This document shows positions 16,806 through 26,380 of a DNA stretch of 64,000 bases, in pieces. A model generated the notes under the pieces. It was not told where the DNA came from, made no database searches, and saw only the letters and a program-made list of their open reading frames with translations. Each line of letters starts with the position of its first letter. Position 1 is the stretch's first letter. Both the position numbers and the translations under genes were made by a program. This DNA comes from Archangium lipolyticum (GTDB lineage: Bacteria > Myxococcota > Myxococcia > Myxococcales > Myxococcaceae), in assembly GCF_024623785.1 (NCBI RefSeq), contig NZ_JANKBZ010000001.1, positions 124,001 to 188,000 of the forward strand. The letters run 5' to 3'.

Positions 16806-18533
16806 TTGCGGGGCGCGGGCGCTCGTGGAAAGGTGCGCGCCACCGTGCTCCTCCAGGATTTGAACCGCGTCCGGCAGATTGGGGTCATCGCAGCGCGCCA
16901 CGGCTTCGGCGAGTGGCTCGAGCGCGCGGGGGTGTGGCGCCTTCTCGGGCGGCGGGAGAAGGTGGAGGTGTCGCCCGAGTCCCAGCGCGCCTCCACCGCG
17001 CGCCGCTTCCGGATGCTGCTCAATGATCTCGGCCCCACCTTCGTGAAGCTGGGGCAGATCCTCTCCACGCGCGCGGACCTGCTACCGGGCGAGTTCATCG
17101 AGGAGCTGGCCTCGCTGCAGGATCACGTGGAGCCCTTCCCGCTGGAGGACGTGTACGCGCAGATCCGCGGGTCGCTGGGCCGGGACGCCAAGGAGATCTT
17201 CAAGGAGATCGATCCCGAGCCGCTGGCGGCGGCCTCCATCGCACAGGTGCACCGGGCGGTGACGCTGGAGGGCGAGGAGGTGGTAGTGAAGGTACAGCGG
17301 CCGGGGATCGCCGAGCAGATCGACTCGGACCTGGTGGTGCTGCGCTCGCTGGCGAGGCTGCTGGAGGCGGTGGTGGAGGAGACGGGCATCTACACGCCCA
17401 CGGGCATCGTCGACGAGTTCGATCGGGCCATCCACGAGGAGCTGGACTTCGTGCACGAGGCCTCGAACATCCGGGCCTTCCTGGAGAACCACCGCAACCG
17501 GCCGTACATGAAGATTCCGCGGGTGTATGCCGGGCTCAGCAGCCGGACGGTGCTGACGATGGAGTTCATCCGGGGGGTGAAGATCAGCCAGGCGGAGCTG
17601 TCGCCGGAGGACAAGCGGGAGGTGGCGGGCCACATCCTGGATGCGAGCTTCCGGCAGCTCTTCGAGGACGGGCTGTTCCACGGAGATCCGCACCCGGGGA
17701 ACATCCTGGTGCTGGAGGGCAACCGGCTGGCGCTGCTGGACTTCGGGGTGGTGGGCCGGCTGTCGCGCGCCATGCAGGAGACGCTGGTGATGCTGGTGCT
17801 GGCGGTGGCGCTCAAGGACAGCGACTCGGTGGCGCGCATCCTCTACCGGGTGGGCGTGCCGGACGCGCGGGCCAACCTGGTGGGCTTCCGCAACGACATC
17901 GAGGGCCTGCTCGGCAGGCACCTGCCGACGACGCTGGGCGAGGTGGACGCGCGCAGCCTGATGAGGGACCTGCTGGACCTGGCGGTGAAGTACCGGATCC
18001 GGATCCCGAAGGAGTACGCGCTGCTGAGCCGGGCGTCGGTGTCGACGGAGGGGATGATGCGCACCCTGTACCCGGACCTGAACATCCTCGAGGTGGCGAT
18101 GCCGTACGCCAAGGAGCTGCTGGCGGACCGGTATGACCCCTCCCAGCTCCAGGGCGGGCTGATGCGCACGCTGCTGCGCTTCCAGTCGCTGGCGGCGGAC
18201 CTGCCCACGCAGCTGTCGCAGATCCTGTTGGATCTGGAGTCGGGGAAGTTCAGCGTGACGGTGCGGGCGGATCAGTTCGACAAGCTGAACGAGAACCTGC
18301 GAAGCGCGGCGATCGTGATGTTCATGGGCCTGTGCGCGTGCGGGTTCATCGTGGGGGCGTTCATCTCGTTCGCGCAGACACCGGTGATGTACCAGGGCGT
18401 GCCCGTGCTGGGGCTCCTGGGCATCGCCATGTCCGCGGCGCTCTTCGGCGCGACCTTCACCTGGTACGTGTTCGGCAAACGCTTCGGAAAGGTGCGCGTG
18501 AGCCGCTGGCTGGCGAAGAAGCGCGGCCGGTGA
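16806..18533 (+). CDS. ABC1/UbiB (AarF) family atypical kinase, membrane-anchored
   Basis: A protein of up to 575 residues of the family linked to ubiquinone/menaquinone lipid biosynthesis. All hallmarks are visible: the KxGQ motif in FVKLGQILSTRADLLP, the Ala-rich nucleotide loop PLAAASIAQVHRA, the catalytic Lys in VVVKVQRPG, ExD in EELDFVHEA, HGDPHPGNI and the metal-binding LLDFGVVG. Two hydrophobic helices near the C-terminus (IVMFMGLCACGFIVGAFIS and VLGLLGIAMSAALFGATFTWYVFG) anchor it in the membrane. The start is uncertain: the TTG at 16806 is the longest, and the GTGs at 16833 or 16845 (preceded by ggaaagg) are at least as plausible. It is convergent with the histidine kinase gene. Confidence 0.92.
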   Translation: MRGAGARGKVRATVLLQDLNRVRQIGVIAARHGFGEWLERAGVWRLLGRREKVEVSPESQRASTARRFRMLLNDLGPTFVKLGQILSTRADLLPGEFIEELASLQDHVEPFPLEDVYAQIRGSLGRDAKEIFKEIDPEPLAAASIAQVHRAVTLEGEEVVVKVQRPGIAEQIDSDLVVLRSLARLLEAVVEETGIYTPTGIVDEFDRAIHEELDFVHEASNIRAFLENHRNRPYMKIPRVYAGLSSRTVLTMEFIRGVKISQAELSPEDKREVAGHILDASFRQLFEDGLFHGDPHPGNILVLEGNRLALLDFGVVGRLSRAMQETLVMLVLAVALKDSDSVARILYRVGVPDARANLVGFRNDIEGLLGRHLPTTLGEVDARSLMRDLLDLAVKYRIRIPKEYALLSRASVSTEGMMRTLYPDLNILEVAMPYAKELLADRYDPSQLQGGLMRTLLRFQSLAADLPTQLSQILLDLESGKFSVTVRADQFDKLNENLRSAAIVMFMGLCACGFIVGAFISFAQTPVMYQGVPVLGLLGIAMSAALFGATFTWYVFGKRFGKVRVSRWLAKKRGR

Positions 18534-18545
18534 ACGGAGCCCGGT

Positions 18546-19979
18546 TCACGGGGTTCGATTCGGGCCAGCGGCTCCACCCGCGACGGGCAGCTTCGCGTAG
18601 AAGGTCGAGCCCCTCCCTGGCTCACTCTGGACCTCCAGCGAGCCGCCATGTGCCGCCACGATCTTCCGCGCCACCGCCAACCCGAGCCCCACGCCAGGGA
18701 TGACCCCTCGGGTGGAGGAGCTGCGGCGGAAGGGCTCGAAGATGCTCTCCTGCTCCGCGGAGGGGATGCCGACTCCGCTGTCCGTCACCGCGATGCGGTA
18801 TCCATCCTCCAACGGCGCGACCTGGATGCGCACCGTTCCTCCTTCGGGCGAATACTTGATGGCATTGCTCAACAGGTTGTTGAGCACCTGGGAGATCCGC
18901 GTGGGATCGCAGCGCACGGGGGCCGGCTGCTCGGGAACCTGAAGCTCGAGGGTATGCAGCGGGGAGACGGGCCGGTGCAGCTCCACGGACTCCCGCACGA
19001 GCTCGATCAGATCATGCTCTCCCAGATGGAGCTCCAGCTGGCCGGCCTCGATCCGGGTCGTATCGAGCAGGTCGTTCACCATCCGCCCCAACCGCTCCAC
19101 CTGCCGCTCGACCATGGCCAGGCGCTGCTGGGCCCGCTCGGGTGGAAGCTCGCCAGCGCTGGCCCCCCTCGTGGCCAATTGCAGCACCGAGAGCGGGTTG
19201 CGCAGATCGTGGGCCACCCCCGCCAGGAAGCTCACCTGTGCCTCCCGCTGCCGCTCCAGACGGGCGACCATCTCGTTGAAGGCCCGGGCGATGTCACGCA
19301 ACTCCGTGGCCCCGCGCTCGGGTGCCGGCAGCCAGGGAGCCCCGAGCCGGAAGCTCACGAGTGCCCGTTGGATGACGTCCACCGGTTGATAGACGAGGCG
19401 CCGCTCGGTCCAGATGACCCCTCCAATGCCCGTCAGCAGCACCAGGACCGCGAGGATGCCGAGGATGTTGGCCCGCTGGTCCCAGGCCTGCGCCTCCTCC
19501 ATGCGGTCGCGTGCATCGGCGACGTTGAGGTTCACGAGACGCTCGGTCAGCTCCAGGATGACCGCGAGGTCCGGGTCGTGCGCTCCGGCCGGGAGTGGGG
19601 CGCCCGTTCCGGTTCGCGCCCGGGTCAGGTACGCCTCGATCTTCCGCCGCACCTCCTCCATGAGCAAAGCCTCTGCCTCCCCACCCACGTGGCCGCGGGC
19701 CTGCTCCAACCAGTGGTGGACCTGGGACTCGGCCTCCCGCATCGCCCGCGCGTGCTCGGACGAGCCCGTCACATCCAGGAGCCGCCGCTCCCGGCCGTAC
19801 AACAGGAGCGCGACCTCCAGCTCCTCCGCCACACGAACGCTCTCGCCGGACTCCCACAGGCGCCCGATGTCGCGCCCCATCCAGGAGGTGATGGCGATGA
19901 GCGCGCCCGCCGAGACGAGCGTCACCAGGCCCAGCAGCACGGCACTTCCGATACGTTGTCCCCGCAGGCTTGGTGTCAT
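18546..19979 (-). CDS. sensor histidine kinase with HAMP domain, orphan
   Basis: A 477-residue membrane sensor. TM1 is at ~11-34; an extracytoplasmic helical domain (four-helix-bundle-like) spans to ~172; TM2 is at ~173-193 (ILGILAVLVLLTGIGGVIW). A HAMP linker covers ~195-245. The phosphoacceptor H257 lies in GVAHDLRNPLS, and the ATPase shows N box NNLLSNAIKYS, G1 DSGVGIPSAE, F box FEPFRRSS and G2 GVGLGLAVARKI. There is no response regulator on either side: the left neighbour is the ABC1 kinase and the right neighbour a divergent antiporter. The signal is unknown; divergence from the antiporter and stress genes hints at, but does not prove, a role in ionic stress. Confidence 0.92.
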   Translation of the reverse strand: MTPSLRGQRIGSAVLLGLVTLVSAGALIAITSWMGRDIGRLWESGESVRVAEELEVALLLYGRERRLLDVTGSSEHARAMREAESQVHHWLEQARGHVGGEAEALLMEEVRRKIEAYLTRARTGTGAPLPAGAHDPDLAVILELTERLVNLNVADARDRMEEAQAWDQRANILGILAVLVLLTGIGGVIWTERRLVYQPVDVIQRALVSFRLGAPWLPAPERGATELRDIARAFNEMVARLERQREAQVSFLAGVAHDLRNPLSVLQLATRGASAGELPPERAQQRLAMVERQVERLGRMVNDLLDTTRIEAGQLELHLGEHDLIELVRESVELHRPVSPLHTLELQVPEQPAPVRCDPTRISQVLNNLLSNAIKYSPEGGTVRIQVAPLEDGYRIAVTDSGVGIPSAEQESIFEPFRRSSSTRGVIPGVGLGLAVARKIVAAHGGSLEVQSEPGRGSTFYAKLPVAGGAAGPNRTP

Positions 19980-20231
19980 CTCGCTCCTTCGTGACCTGAC
20001 GGCATTTCCCCCGTGTGCCAGGCCTCCGGGCAGTCTGGCATCCAGTTGGGAGAGATGCCCTGGTTTCCTCGGCAGTGGGTGGGAGATACCTCATCGCCGG
20101 GCTGGCGGGCGGGCTAGCCCAGGGATGAAAAGGACCCCTCCCCGCTGACTGGCGAGGGAGGGAGCAGCAGCTCTGATACGGGCCGACTCTCCCCCTAGCT
20201 TCATCCCAAAGGGGCAATAGGAGGGTCGGCA

Positions 20232-21545
20232 ATGCGCAAAGTCCTCATCTATTCCGTCCTCCTTCTCGGAGGACTGCTGGCTTCGCAGGCGCTTCCAGCG
20301 CTCGGGGCAGGCGTCTACGAACCGCTGACGCACGTCATCCGGCTGCTCACCATGGTGGGGCTGGCCTTCATCATGATCCACGTCGGGCAGGAGTTCGACC
20401 TGGATAAGTCGAACCTGCGCCAGTACGGCTGGGATTACGTGGTGGCCGCCACCGCGGCCACCTTCCCGTGGATCTTCGTCACGCTCTACTTCGTCTTCGT
20501 CCTGGCGCCACCCGAGTTCTGGGGACAGTTCGACTTGTGGAAGGAGGCGCTGCTCCAGGGGCGGTTCGCCGCGCCGACGAGCGCCGGGGTGCTCTTCTCC
20601 ATGCTGGCCGCGGCGGGCCTGGGCGCGACGTGGATGTTCCGCAAGGCCCGCGTCCTCGCCATCTTCGACGACCTCGACACCATCCTCCTCATGGTGCCGC
20701 TCACGGTCCTGCTCGTCGGCTTCCGCTGGCAGCTCGCGGGCGTCATCGTCCTCATCGCCCTTCTCCTCTGGGCTGGCTGGAAGTACCTGCATCGCTGGCA
20801 CATCCCGTACACCTGGCCCTGGGTGCTCGGTTACTCGGTGCTGCTCGCGCTCGTCTCCGAGCTCATCTATCTGGGGACGGGGTACCTGGACCCCGACGCG
20901 GCGGTCCACTTCGAGGTCCTCCTGCCCGCCTTCATCCTGGGCTGCGTGATCGCCAATCCCGAGCACGGCCTGCACGAGCAGGACGCGTTGGAGGGTGAGC
21001 TCCCCGGGCTCGATACGCCCAACGAGCAGCGCGTCACCACGATCATCTCCGGCTGCTTCATGGTCCTCGTGGGCCTGTCGATGCCCGCCCTGGGTGGCGT
21101 GGAGGCGGCACAGGAGACGGAGCAGCGCGTCAGCGCCGCCGCGGGTGGCAGCCCGGGCTGGGGCCTCATCGCCCTGCACGTCCTGGCGGTGACCCTCCTG
21201 TCCAATCTGGGAAAGATGTTCCCAGCGCTGTGTTACCGCCGGGAGGCGAGCTTGCGCGAGCGGCTCGCACTCGCGGTCGGTCTCTTTCCACGAGGAGAGG
21301 TCGGCGCCGGCGTGCTCGTCGTGGCACTGGGATATGGCATCAGTGGCACGGCGGCGACCGTGGCCCTGCTGTCCCTGACACTCAACCTGTTCCTCACGGG
21401 CCTCTTCATCCTGGGGGTGAAGCGGCTGCTGGCCGGTCCTCGCCCCCGGACAACCGCGGTGCCGGCCCAGGAGCCGCCACGTCCTTCTCGGGACAAGGCG
21501 CCTCGGCCCCACGGGAACATCCCCATCCAAGAGGGAGGGCACTGA
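20232..21545 (+). CDS. cation/proton antiporter, CPA-type membrane protein
   Basis: A 437-residue polytopic membrane protein with ~11-12 hydrophobic helices and a Pro/Arg-rich cytoplasmic tail (from ~405). It resembles Na+/H+ or K+/H+ exchangers of the CPA family: TMVGLAFIMIHVGQEFDLD in the N-terminal half, a conserved acidic stretch FDDLDTILLMVPL at mid-protein (candidate ion-binding Asp residues), and GLFPRGEVGAGVLVVALGYGI near the end, as in Kef/NhaP-like proteins. AGGAGG is upstream of the ATG at 20232. It is followed one base later by a universal stress gene, a pairing seen for many stress-linked antiporters. The ion specificity cannot be deduced. Confidence 0.8.
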   Translation: MRKVLIYSVLLLGGLLASQALPALGAGVYEPLTHVIRLLTMVGLAFIMIHVGQEFDLDKSNLRQYGWDYVVAATAATFPWIFVTLYFVFVLAPPEFWGQFDLWKEALLQGRFAAPTSAGVLFSMLAAAGLGATWMFRKARVLAIFDDLDTILLMVPLTVLLVGFRWQLAGVIVLIALLLWAGWKYLHRWHIPYTWPWVLGYSVLLALVSELIYLGTGYLDPDAAVHFEVLLPAFILGCVIANPEHGLHEQDALEGELPGLDTPNEQRVTTIISGCFMVLVGLSMPALGGVEAAQETEQRVSAAAGGSPGWGLIALHVLAVTLLSNLGKMFPALCYRREASLRERLALAVGLFPRGEVGAGVLVVALGYGISGTAATVALLSLTLNLFLTGLFILGVKRLLAGPRPRTTAVPAQEPPRPSRDKAPRPHGNIPIQEGGH

Positions 21546-21546
21546 C

Positions 21547-22485
21547 ATGATGACGCACGAACCTATCCCCCACCCTGGCCACGCCGGTACCGGGCCGTCG
21601 GAGACGATGGGCCTGGCGCGCGTCCTGGTGGCCACGGACTTCTCCCCCCGCTCCGCCTGTGCGCTCGTGAGAGCGCTCCAGCTTCCCCTCCGGGAGGGAG
21701 CGGAAATCCTCCTCGTCCATGCACTGCCAGCGGGTAGCGCCGTGGGCGCCAGGCACGACGAGGAGGAAGCGCTCATCCGTCACGCCCTCCAGGAGGCCGT
21801 GCACCAGCATGAACGGGCCACGTACACGGTGCGCGGCGTGCTGGTGAAGGGACGGCCGGCGGAGGCCATCCTCCAGGCGACGCGGGACTTCGGCGCGGAC
21901 CTGGTCGTCCTGGGGAGACCCCGCCGCCCCGGCTCGCTCCTGGCGCGGATCCGGGAGCGGGTGGCCGGAGGGATCATCCCGAGCATCCCCACCTCGCTCC
22001 TCGTCGTCGGGCCGCCCCCGGTGTGTCCGTACCGGCGCCCCCTGGTGGCCGTGGACTTCACGGCGGCATCCCGGCACGCGTTGGAGGCGACGTTCCGCCT
22101 GTGCCCGGACGCGAGCCGCGCGGTCGTGCTGCACGACTACGACACTTCCTACGAGCTCGTCCTCCACCAGTCGGGGGCGCCCTCCTCCCGGATCCTCGAG
22201 TACCAGCGTGAAGCCAAGGCATGGGCACGCGCCGAGCTGCACCGGTTCCTGGCGCCGTACCGTGAGACCGGGATGCACTTCGACGAGCTCGTCCGCTCCG
22301 GCGAGGCCTGCGAATCCATCCTGGAGATCGCACAGGAGGAACAAGCCGATCTGGTCGTCGTTGGACGGCACATGCGCGCGGGTCTGAGCCGGATCGTGCG
22401 CCCCCACCTCGCGGAGCAGGTCGTCAGGGAGAGCACCTGCGACGTGCTCATCCTCGAGCAGGAGCCTGGGGCTGATAGTCCATGA
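21547..22485 (+). CDS. tandem universal stress protein (two UspA domains)
   Basis: A 312-residue cytoplasmic protein with two Usp folds, at ~18-155 and ~165-308. Each starts with a strand of the type VLVATDFSPRSACAL or PLVAVDFTAASRHAL and ends with a VVLGR/VVVGR strand. The second domain keeps a Gly-rich VVVGRHMRAGLSRIVRPHLAEQV close to the ATP-binding G2xG9xG type; the first has GRPRRPGSLLARIRERVAGG and is less regular. The ATG at 21547 is one base after the antiporter stop, so the two are cotranslated or coupled. Likely role: sensing adenine nucleotide or stress state and modulating the antiporter; this is inferred from the gene order. Confidence 0.88.
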   Translation: MMTHEPIPHPGHAGTGPSETMGLARVLVATDFSPRSACALVRALQLPLREGAEILLVHALPAGSAVGARHDEEEALIRHALQEAVHQHERATYTVRGVLVKGRPAEAILQATRDFGADLVVLGRPRRPGSLLARIRERVAGGIIPSIPTSLLVVGPPPVCPYRRPLVAVDFTAASRHALEATFRLCPDASRAVVLHDYDTSYELVLHQSGAPSSRILEYQREAKAWARAELHRFLAPYRETGMHFDELVRSGEACESILEIAQEEQADLVVVGRHMRAGLSRIVRPHLAEQVVRESTCDVLILEQEPGADSP

Positions 22486-22605
22486 CCGTCTTGGAAGCGC
22501 GACTGATAGGCATTGCCCCGAGAGTTCTCGAAGCCGAAGAAGGCCCGTTCGAGCAGTAGCAGCGTAATGTATCGAGGCGGCTGGAAGCCTCCCGCTCCAG
22601 TACCG

Positions 22606-22642
22606 GTTAACGCTTTGCGTCGAAAAATGAAAGCGCTTGCGA
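22606..22642 (+). promoter_or_regulatory. LacI-family (cre-like) operator upstream of the ABC importer operon
   Basis: atgaaagcgcttgcga at 22627-22642 contains the AAGCGCTT core palindrome and matches most positions of the LacI/GalR-family operator type (TGAAA-n-CG-n-TT-n-C). A weaker partial copy, ttaacgctttgcg, lies just upstream at 22607-22619. The main site ends 50 bases before the ATG of the binding-protein gene, a position suited to repression of the sugar-uptake operon. No LacI-type regulator is encoded in the window. Confidence 0.5.
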
Positions 22643-22692
22643 AGCGGAGAATCCGCGTATTGTTGACGCATCTTCACGGAGGGGATTGATCC

Positions 22693-24396
22693 ATGTCACG
22701 TCGGCTGCTGATGCTCTGTATGTCCCTGCTGTCGCTCGGGGGCCTCACTCACTGTTCGAAGAGCCCGAAGGAGGGCGGCACCCAGCAAGCTGCCGCGCCG
22801 ACCGCCAAGACCGAGGCCGCCGCGAAGGCCACGGCGCTCACGATCATCCAGGAGCAGCAGGCCTCCTGGATCCGGAACTTCAATCCCCTGATCGCGCCCA
22901 GCAACGCGCGCTGGCCGACCCGCTCCGGCATCTACGAGCCGCTCATGATCTACAACACGATCAAGGGCGAGATGGTGCCCTGGCTGGCGTTGAAGCATGA
23001 GTGGAGCCCGGACAACAAGACGCTCACCCTGACCCTGCGCCCCGGCGTGAAGTGGTCCGACGGCCAGCCCTTCACCGCCAAGGACGTGGCCTTCACCTTC
23101 GAGCTCCTCAAGAAGCACAAGGCCCTGGATTTCTCGGCGGTATGGGCCTTCCTGGAGGGTGTCCAGGCCAAGGATGACGCGACGGTCGAGTTCACCCTGG
23201 CGCGCCCGTTCGTGCCCGGCCTGCTCTACATCGCGCACCAGCCGATCGTGCCGGAGCACAAGTGGAAGGACATCGCCGACCCGGTCATCTTCAAGAACGA
23301 GACGCCCGTGGCGACGGGCCCGTTCACCGAGGTGAAGGTCTTCCAGAACCAGATCTTCGAGCTCGGGCGCAACCCGCACTACTGGCAGCAGGGCAAGCCC
23401 GCCGTCGAGAGCCTGCGCTTCCCGGCGTACCCGGGCAACGATCAGGCCAACCTCGCCCTGCTCACCGGTGAGCTGGACTGGGCGGGCAGCTTCGTGCCCG
23501 ACATCGAGCGCGTCTTCGTCAGCAAGGACAAGGAGAACAACCACTACTGGTTCCCGCTCGTCGGCAACACGACGACGCTCTACGTCAACACCACCAAGAA
23601 GCCCTTCGACGACGTGCGCGTGCGCAAGGCGATCAGCATGGCGATCGACCGCGATCAGATCGTCAAGGTGGCGATGTATGGCTACACGAAGCCTTCCGAC
23701 GCGACGTGCCTGAGCGAGACGCACGACAAGTGGCGCAACCCCGAGGCCGTGGCGGCGGGTGATTGGACGAAGCTGGACGTGGCCAAGGCCAACGCGCTGC
23801 TCGACGAGGCGGGCTTCAAGCGGGGCGAGGGCGGTGTGCGCGTGGGCCCGGACAAGAAGCCCCTGCGCTTCGAGGTCAACGTCGTCACCGGCTGGTCGGA
23901 CTGGGTGCGCGCCGCGCAGATCATCACCCAGAACCTCAAGCAGATCGGCATCGACGCCACCCTGAAGACCTACGACTTCAGCCCCTACTTCGAGCGCATC
24001 CAGAAGGGCGAGTACGACATGAGCATGGGGTGGACGTCGGATGAGCCGACCCCGTACTACGTCTACCGCGATCTCATGTCGAGCGAGACGCTCAAGCCCA
24101 CGGGAGAGATCGCCCTGCGCAACTGGAACCGCTTCTCGAACAAGGAGGCCGACGAGCTGCTGAAGGCCTTCGAGGCCACGAATGATGCCGAGGAGCAGAA
24201 GAAGATCGCCCACCAGCTGCAGATGATCTTCGTCAAGTACGCGCCGGTGATCCCCCTCTTTCCGGGCCCGTCCTGGGGCGAGTACAGTACGCGCCGCTTC
24301 ACGAACTTCCCGAACAAAGACAACCCCTACGCGAAGCTCACGCCGAACAGCCTCCCCGAGAACCTGTTCGTGCTCGTCGAAGTGAAGCCCAAGTGA
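22693..24396 (+). CDS. ABC importer substrate-binding lipoprotein (SBP family 5)
   Basis: A 567-residue periplasmic binding lipoprotein. The signal peptide ends in LTHC, so Cys21 is the lipidated residue. It is followed by a Ser/Lys/Ala linker and the peptide/nickel-type binding fold. Family signatures include LRPGVKWSDGQPFTAKDVAFTFEL (~113-136), RVRKAISMAIDRDQIV and the C-terminal KYAPVIPLFPGP. Members bind peptides, or, in clusters with glycosidases such as Thermotoga CbtA, cello-oligosaccharides. The GH3 gene at the end of this operon favours an oligosaccharide ligand, but the ligand cannot be read from sequence. GGAGGGGATTGATCC precedes the ATG at 22693. It is the first gene of the operon. 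Confidence 0.93.
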   Translation: MSRRLLMLCMSLLSLGGLTHCSKSPKEGGTQQAAAPTAKTEAAAKATALTIIQEQQASWIRNFNPLIAPSNARWPTRSGIYEPLMIYNTIKGEMVPWLALKHEWSPDNKTLTLTLRPGVKWSDGQPFTAKDVAFTFELLKKHKALDFSAVWAFLEGVQAKDDATVEFTLARPFVPGLLYIAHQPIVPEHKWKDIADPVIFKNETPVATGPFTEVKVFQNQIFELGRNPHYWQQGKPAVESLRFPAYPGNDQANLALLTGELDWAGSFVPDIERVFVSKDKENNHYWFPLVGNTTTLYVNTTKKPFDDVRVRKAISMAIDRDQIVKVAMYGYTKPSDATCLSETHDKWRNPEAVAAGDWTKLDVAKANALLDEAGFKRGEGGVRVGPDKKPLRFEVNVVTGWSDWVRAAQIITQNLKQIGIDATLKTYDFSPYFERIQKGEYDMSMGWTSDEPTPYYVYRDLMSSETLKPTGEIALRNWNRFSNKEADELLKAFEATNDAEEQKKIAHQLQMIFVKYAPVIPLFPGPSWGEYSTRRFTNFPNKDNPYAKLTPNSLPENLFVLVEVKPK

Positions 24397-24406
24397 CGGC
24401 AACGCG

Positions 24407-25411
24407 TTGAAGAAAGGCCCACCCGGTCCTCCCGTGAGACATCTCCTGCGAAATCTGGGCTTGTACGCGTTCGCCGCGTGGGCCTCTCTGACGCTGAATT
24501 TCCTGATCCCGCGCCTCATGCCGGGCGATCCCGCCTCGGCCATGTTCGCGCGCTTCGCGGGGCAGCTCCAACCGGAGGCCATCGACGCCCTGCGCGTGGC
24601 CTTCGGCTTCACCAACGAGCCGCTCCACCAGCAGTACTTCACCTACGTGGCCCACCTGTTCCAGGGCGATCTCGGCCTCTCCGTCGCGTACTTCCCCTCG
24701 AAGGTGACGGACGTGATCGCCACGGGACTGGGCTGGACGCTCCTGCTCTCGGGCATCGCGGTGGTCATCAGCTTCGTGCTCGGCACGACGCTCGGCGTGG
24801 TCGCCACGTGGAGGCGTGGCGGCTGGCTGGATTCGGTGATGCCGCCGGTGCTGATCTTCCTGGGCGCGTTCCCCTACTTCTGGCTCGCGATGGTGCTGCT
24901 CTACACCTTCGGGTTCGTGCTCGGCGCCTTCCCCGCCCGGCATGCCTACAGCGACACGCTCGCGCCCGCGTTGAGCGCCGAGTTCATCCTCAGCGTCATC
25001 CAGCACATGGTGATGCCCGTGACGGCGATCGTGATCGCCTCGCTCGGCGGCTGGATGCTCAGCATGCGCAGCACCATGGTGGGTGTGCTCGCCGAGGACT
25101 ACATCACCATGGCGAACGCCAAGGGCCTGTCCCAGAAGCGGATCATGTTCCACTACGCCGCCCGCAACGCGCTGCTGCCCAACATCACGGGCTTCGGGAT
25201 GGCGCTGGGGTTCGTCCTCTCCGGCTCGCTGCTGACGGAGATCGTCTTCTCGTACCCGGGACAGGGCTACCTGCTCATCCAGGCGGTGCGCAACCAGGAC
25301 TACCCGCTCATGCAGGGCATCTTCCTGACCATCACGCTGGCCGTGCTGGGCGCGAACCTGCTCGTGGACATCCTTTACGTTTGGTTGGACCCCCGGACGC
25401 GGGCGCGTTGA
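24407..25411 (+). CDS. ABC importer permease, DppB/OppB type
   Basis: A 334-residue inner-membrane permease with six predicted helices. The N-terminal helix is followed by NFLIPRLMPGDPASAMFARF, the family's characteristic conserved loop. The EAA coupling motif reads EDYITMANAKGLSQKRIMFHYAARNALLP at ~228-256. The long frame begins with TTG at 24407, ten bases after the binding-protein stop; a GTG at 24434 is an alternative, and neither has a strong ribosome-binding site, suggesting translational coupling. It forms the channel with the next gene's product. Confidence 0.93.
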   Translation: MKKGPPGPPVRHLLRNLGLYAFAAWASLTLNFLIPRLMPGDPASAMFARFAGQLQPEAIDALRVAFGFTNEPLHQQYFTYVAHLFQGDLGLSVAYFPSKVTDVIATGLGWTLLLSGIAVVISFVLGTTLGVVATWRRGGWLDSVMPPVLIFLGAFPYFWLAMVLLYTFGFVLGAFPARHAYSDTLAPALSAEFILSVIQHMVMPVTAIVIASLGGWMLSMRSTMVGVLAEDYITMANAKGLSQKRIMFHYAARNALLPNITGFGMALGFVLSGSLLTEIVFSYPGQGYLLIQAVRNQDYPLMQGIFLTITLAVLGANLLVDILYVWLDPRTRAR

Positions 25412-25435
25412 CGGGCGGGAAGCAGGGGGCCTGAA

Positions 25436-26380
25436 ATGTCATCGTCGAAGCAAGCAAGCAAGCAACGCTCGGGTTTCATCTGGCAGTTGCTCGAGAACCG
25501 CAAGGCGTCGTTCGGAGCCGCGCTCATCCTCTTCTTCGTGCTGATCGGTCTCTTCGGACCGATGATCGTGCCGGGGGATCCGTCCGCCTTCGTGGGACCG
25601 CCGCACCAGCCACCCTCCTCCGAGTATTTCTTCGGAACCACCGGCCAGGGGCAGGACGTGCTCGCGCAGACGGTCGCGGGAGCCCGCACGTCGCTGGCGG
25701 TGGGCTTCCTCACGGGCTTCGCCGTCATGGCGATTGGCGCGCTCGTCGGGATGACCGCCGGTTTCTTCGGTGGGTGGGTCGACAGTGTCCTGTCGTTCAT
25801 CACCAACGTGTTCCTGATCATCCCCGGGCTGCCCATGGCCGTGGTGATCGCGGCGTACCTTCAACCCGGACCCGTCACCATCGGGCTCGTGCTGGTCATC
25901 ACCGGGTGGGCGTGGAACGCACGCATGCTGCGCTCGCAGCTCCTGTCGCTGCGGGAGAAGGACTTCGTCCTGGCGGCGATCGTGAGTGGCGAGGGACGCC
26001 TGCGGATCATCTTCCGGGAGATCCTCCCCAACATGACGTCGCTGCTGATGAGCGGCTTCATCTCGGCGACGGTCTACGCGATCGGCGCGCAGGTGGGGCT
26101 CGAGTTCCTGGGGATCGGCGACGTGAGCACGGTCACCTGGGGCACGAACCTGTACTGGGCCTCCAACGACGCGGCCCTGCTGACGGGCGCCTGGTGGACC
26201 GTCATCCCCACGGGCGTGTGTGTCGCGCTCATCGGCTTCGCGCTCGTGCTCGTCAACTTCGCGATCGATGAGATCACCAACCCGCGGCTGCGGGCCGAGC
26301 GGACGTGGACGAAGCTCCTCAAGAGTCATGACCTGGAAGGGGGGCTGTCGACCCCCGTGGTGAGGCACAGTGGAAACTAA
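25436..26380 (+). CDS. ABC importer permease, DppC/OppC type
   Basis: A 314-residue permease partner. It has the short N-terminal cytoplasmic segment and first helix (ASFGAALILFFVLIGLFGPMIVP) typical of OppC, then YFFGTTGQGQDVLAQTVAGARTSLAVG at the start of the BPD-transport domain. The EAA loop reads KDFVLAAIVSGEGRLRIIFREILPNM at ~177-202. The C-terminus reaches 40 or so residues past the last helix. Its end overlaps the first ATPase gene by 11 bases. Confidence 0.93.
   Translation: MSSSKQASKQRSGFIWQLLENRKASFGAALILFFVLIGLFGPMIVPGDPSAFVGPPHQPPSSEYFFGTTGQGQDVLAQTVAGARTSLAVGFLTGFAVMAIGALVGMTAGFFGGWVDSVLSFITNVFLIIPGLPMAVVIAAYLQPGPVTIGLVLVITGWAWNARMLRSQLLSLREKDFVLAAIVSGEGRLRIIFREILPNMTSLLMSGFISATVYAIGAQVGLEFLGIGDVSTVTWGTNLYWASNDAALLTGAWWTVIPTGVCVALIGFALVLVNFAIDEITNPRLRAERTWTKLLKSHDLEGGLSTPVVRHSGN

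Noticed and set aside
18530-18549. A small inverted repeat (gtgaac...gttcac) at the end of the ABC1 kinase gene.
   Set aside because: Only 6 bp with a bulge; too weak to report as a terminator.
20131-20166. A hairpin between the histidine kinase and antiporter genes (ccctccccgc...gcgagggaggg).
   Set aside because: Pairing is imperfect with a bulge and the location is upstream of both divergent genes, so a terminator is unlikely.
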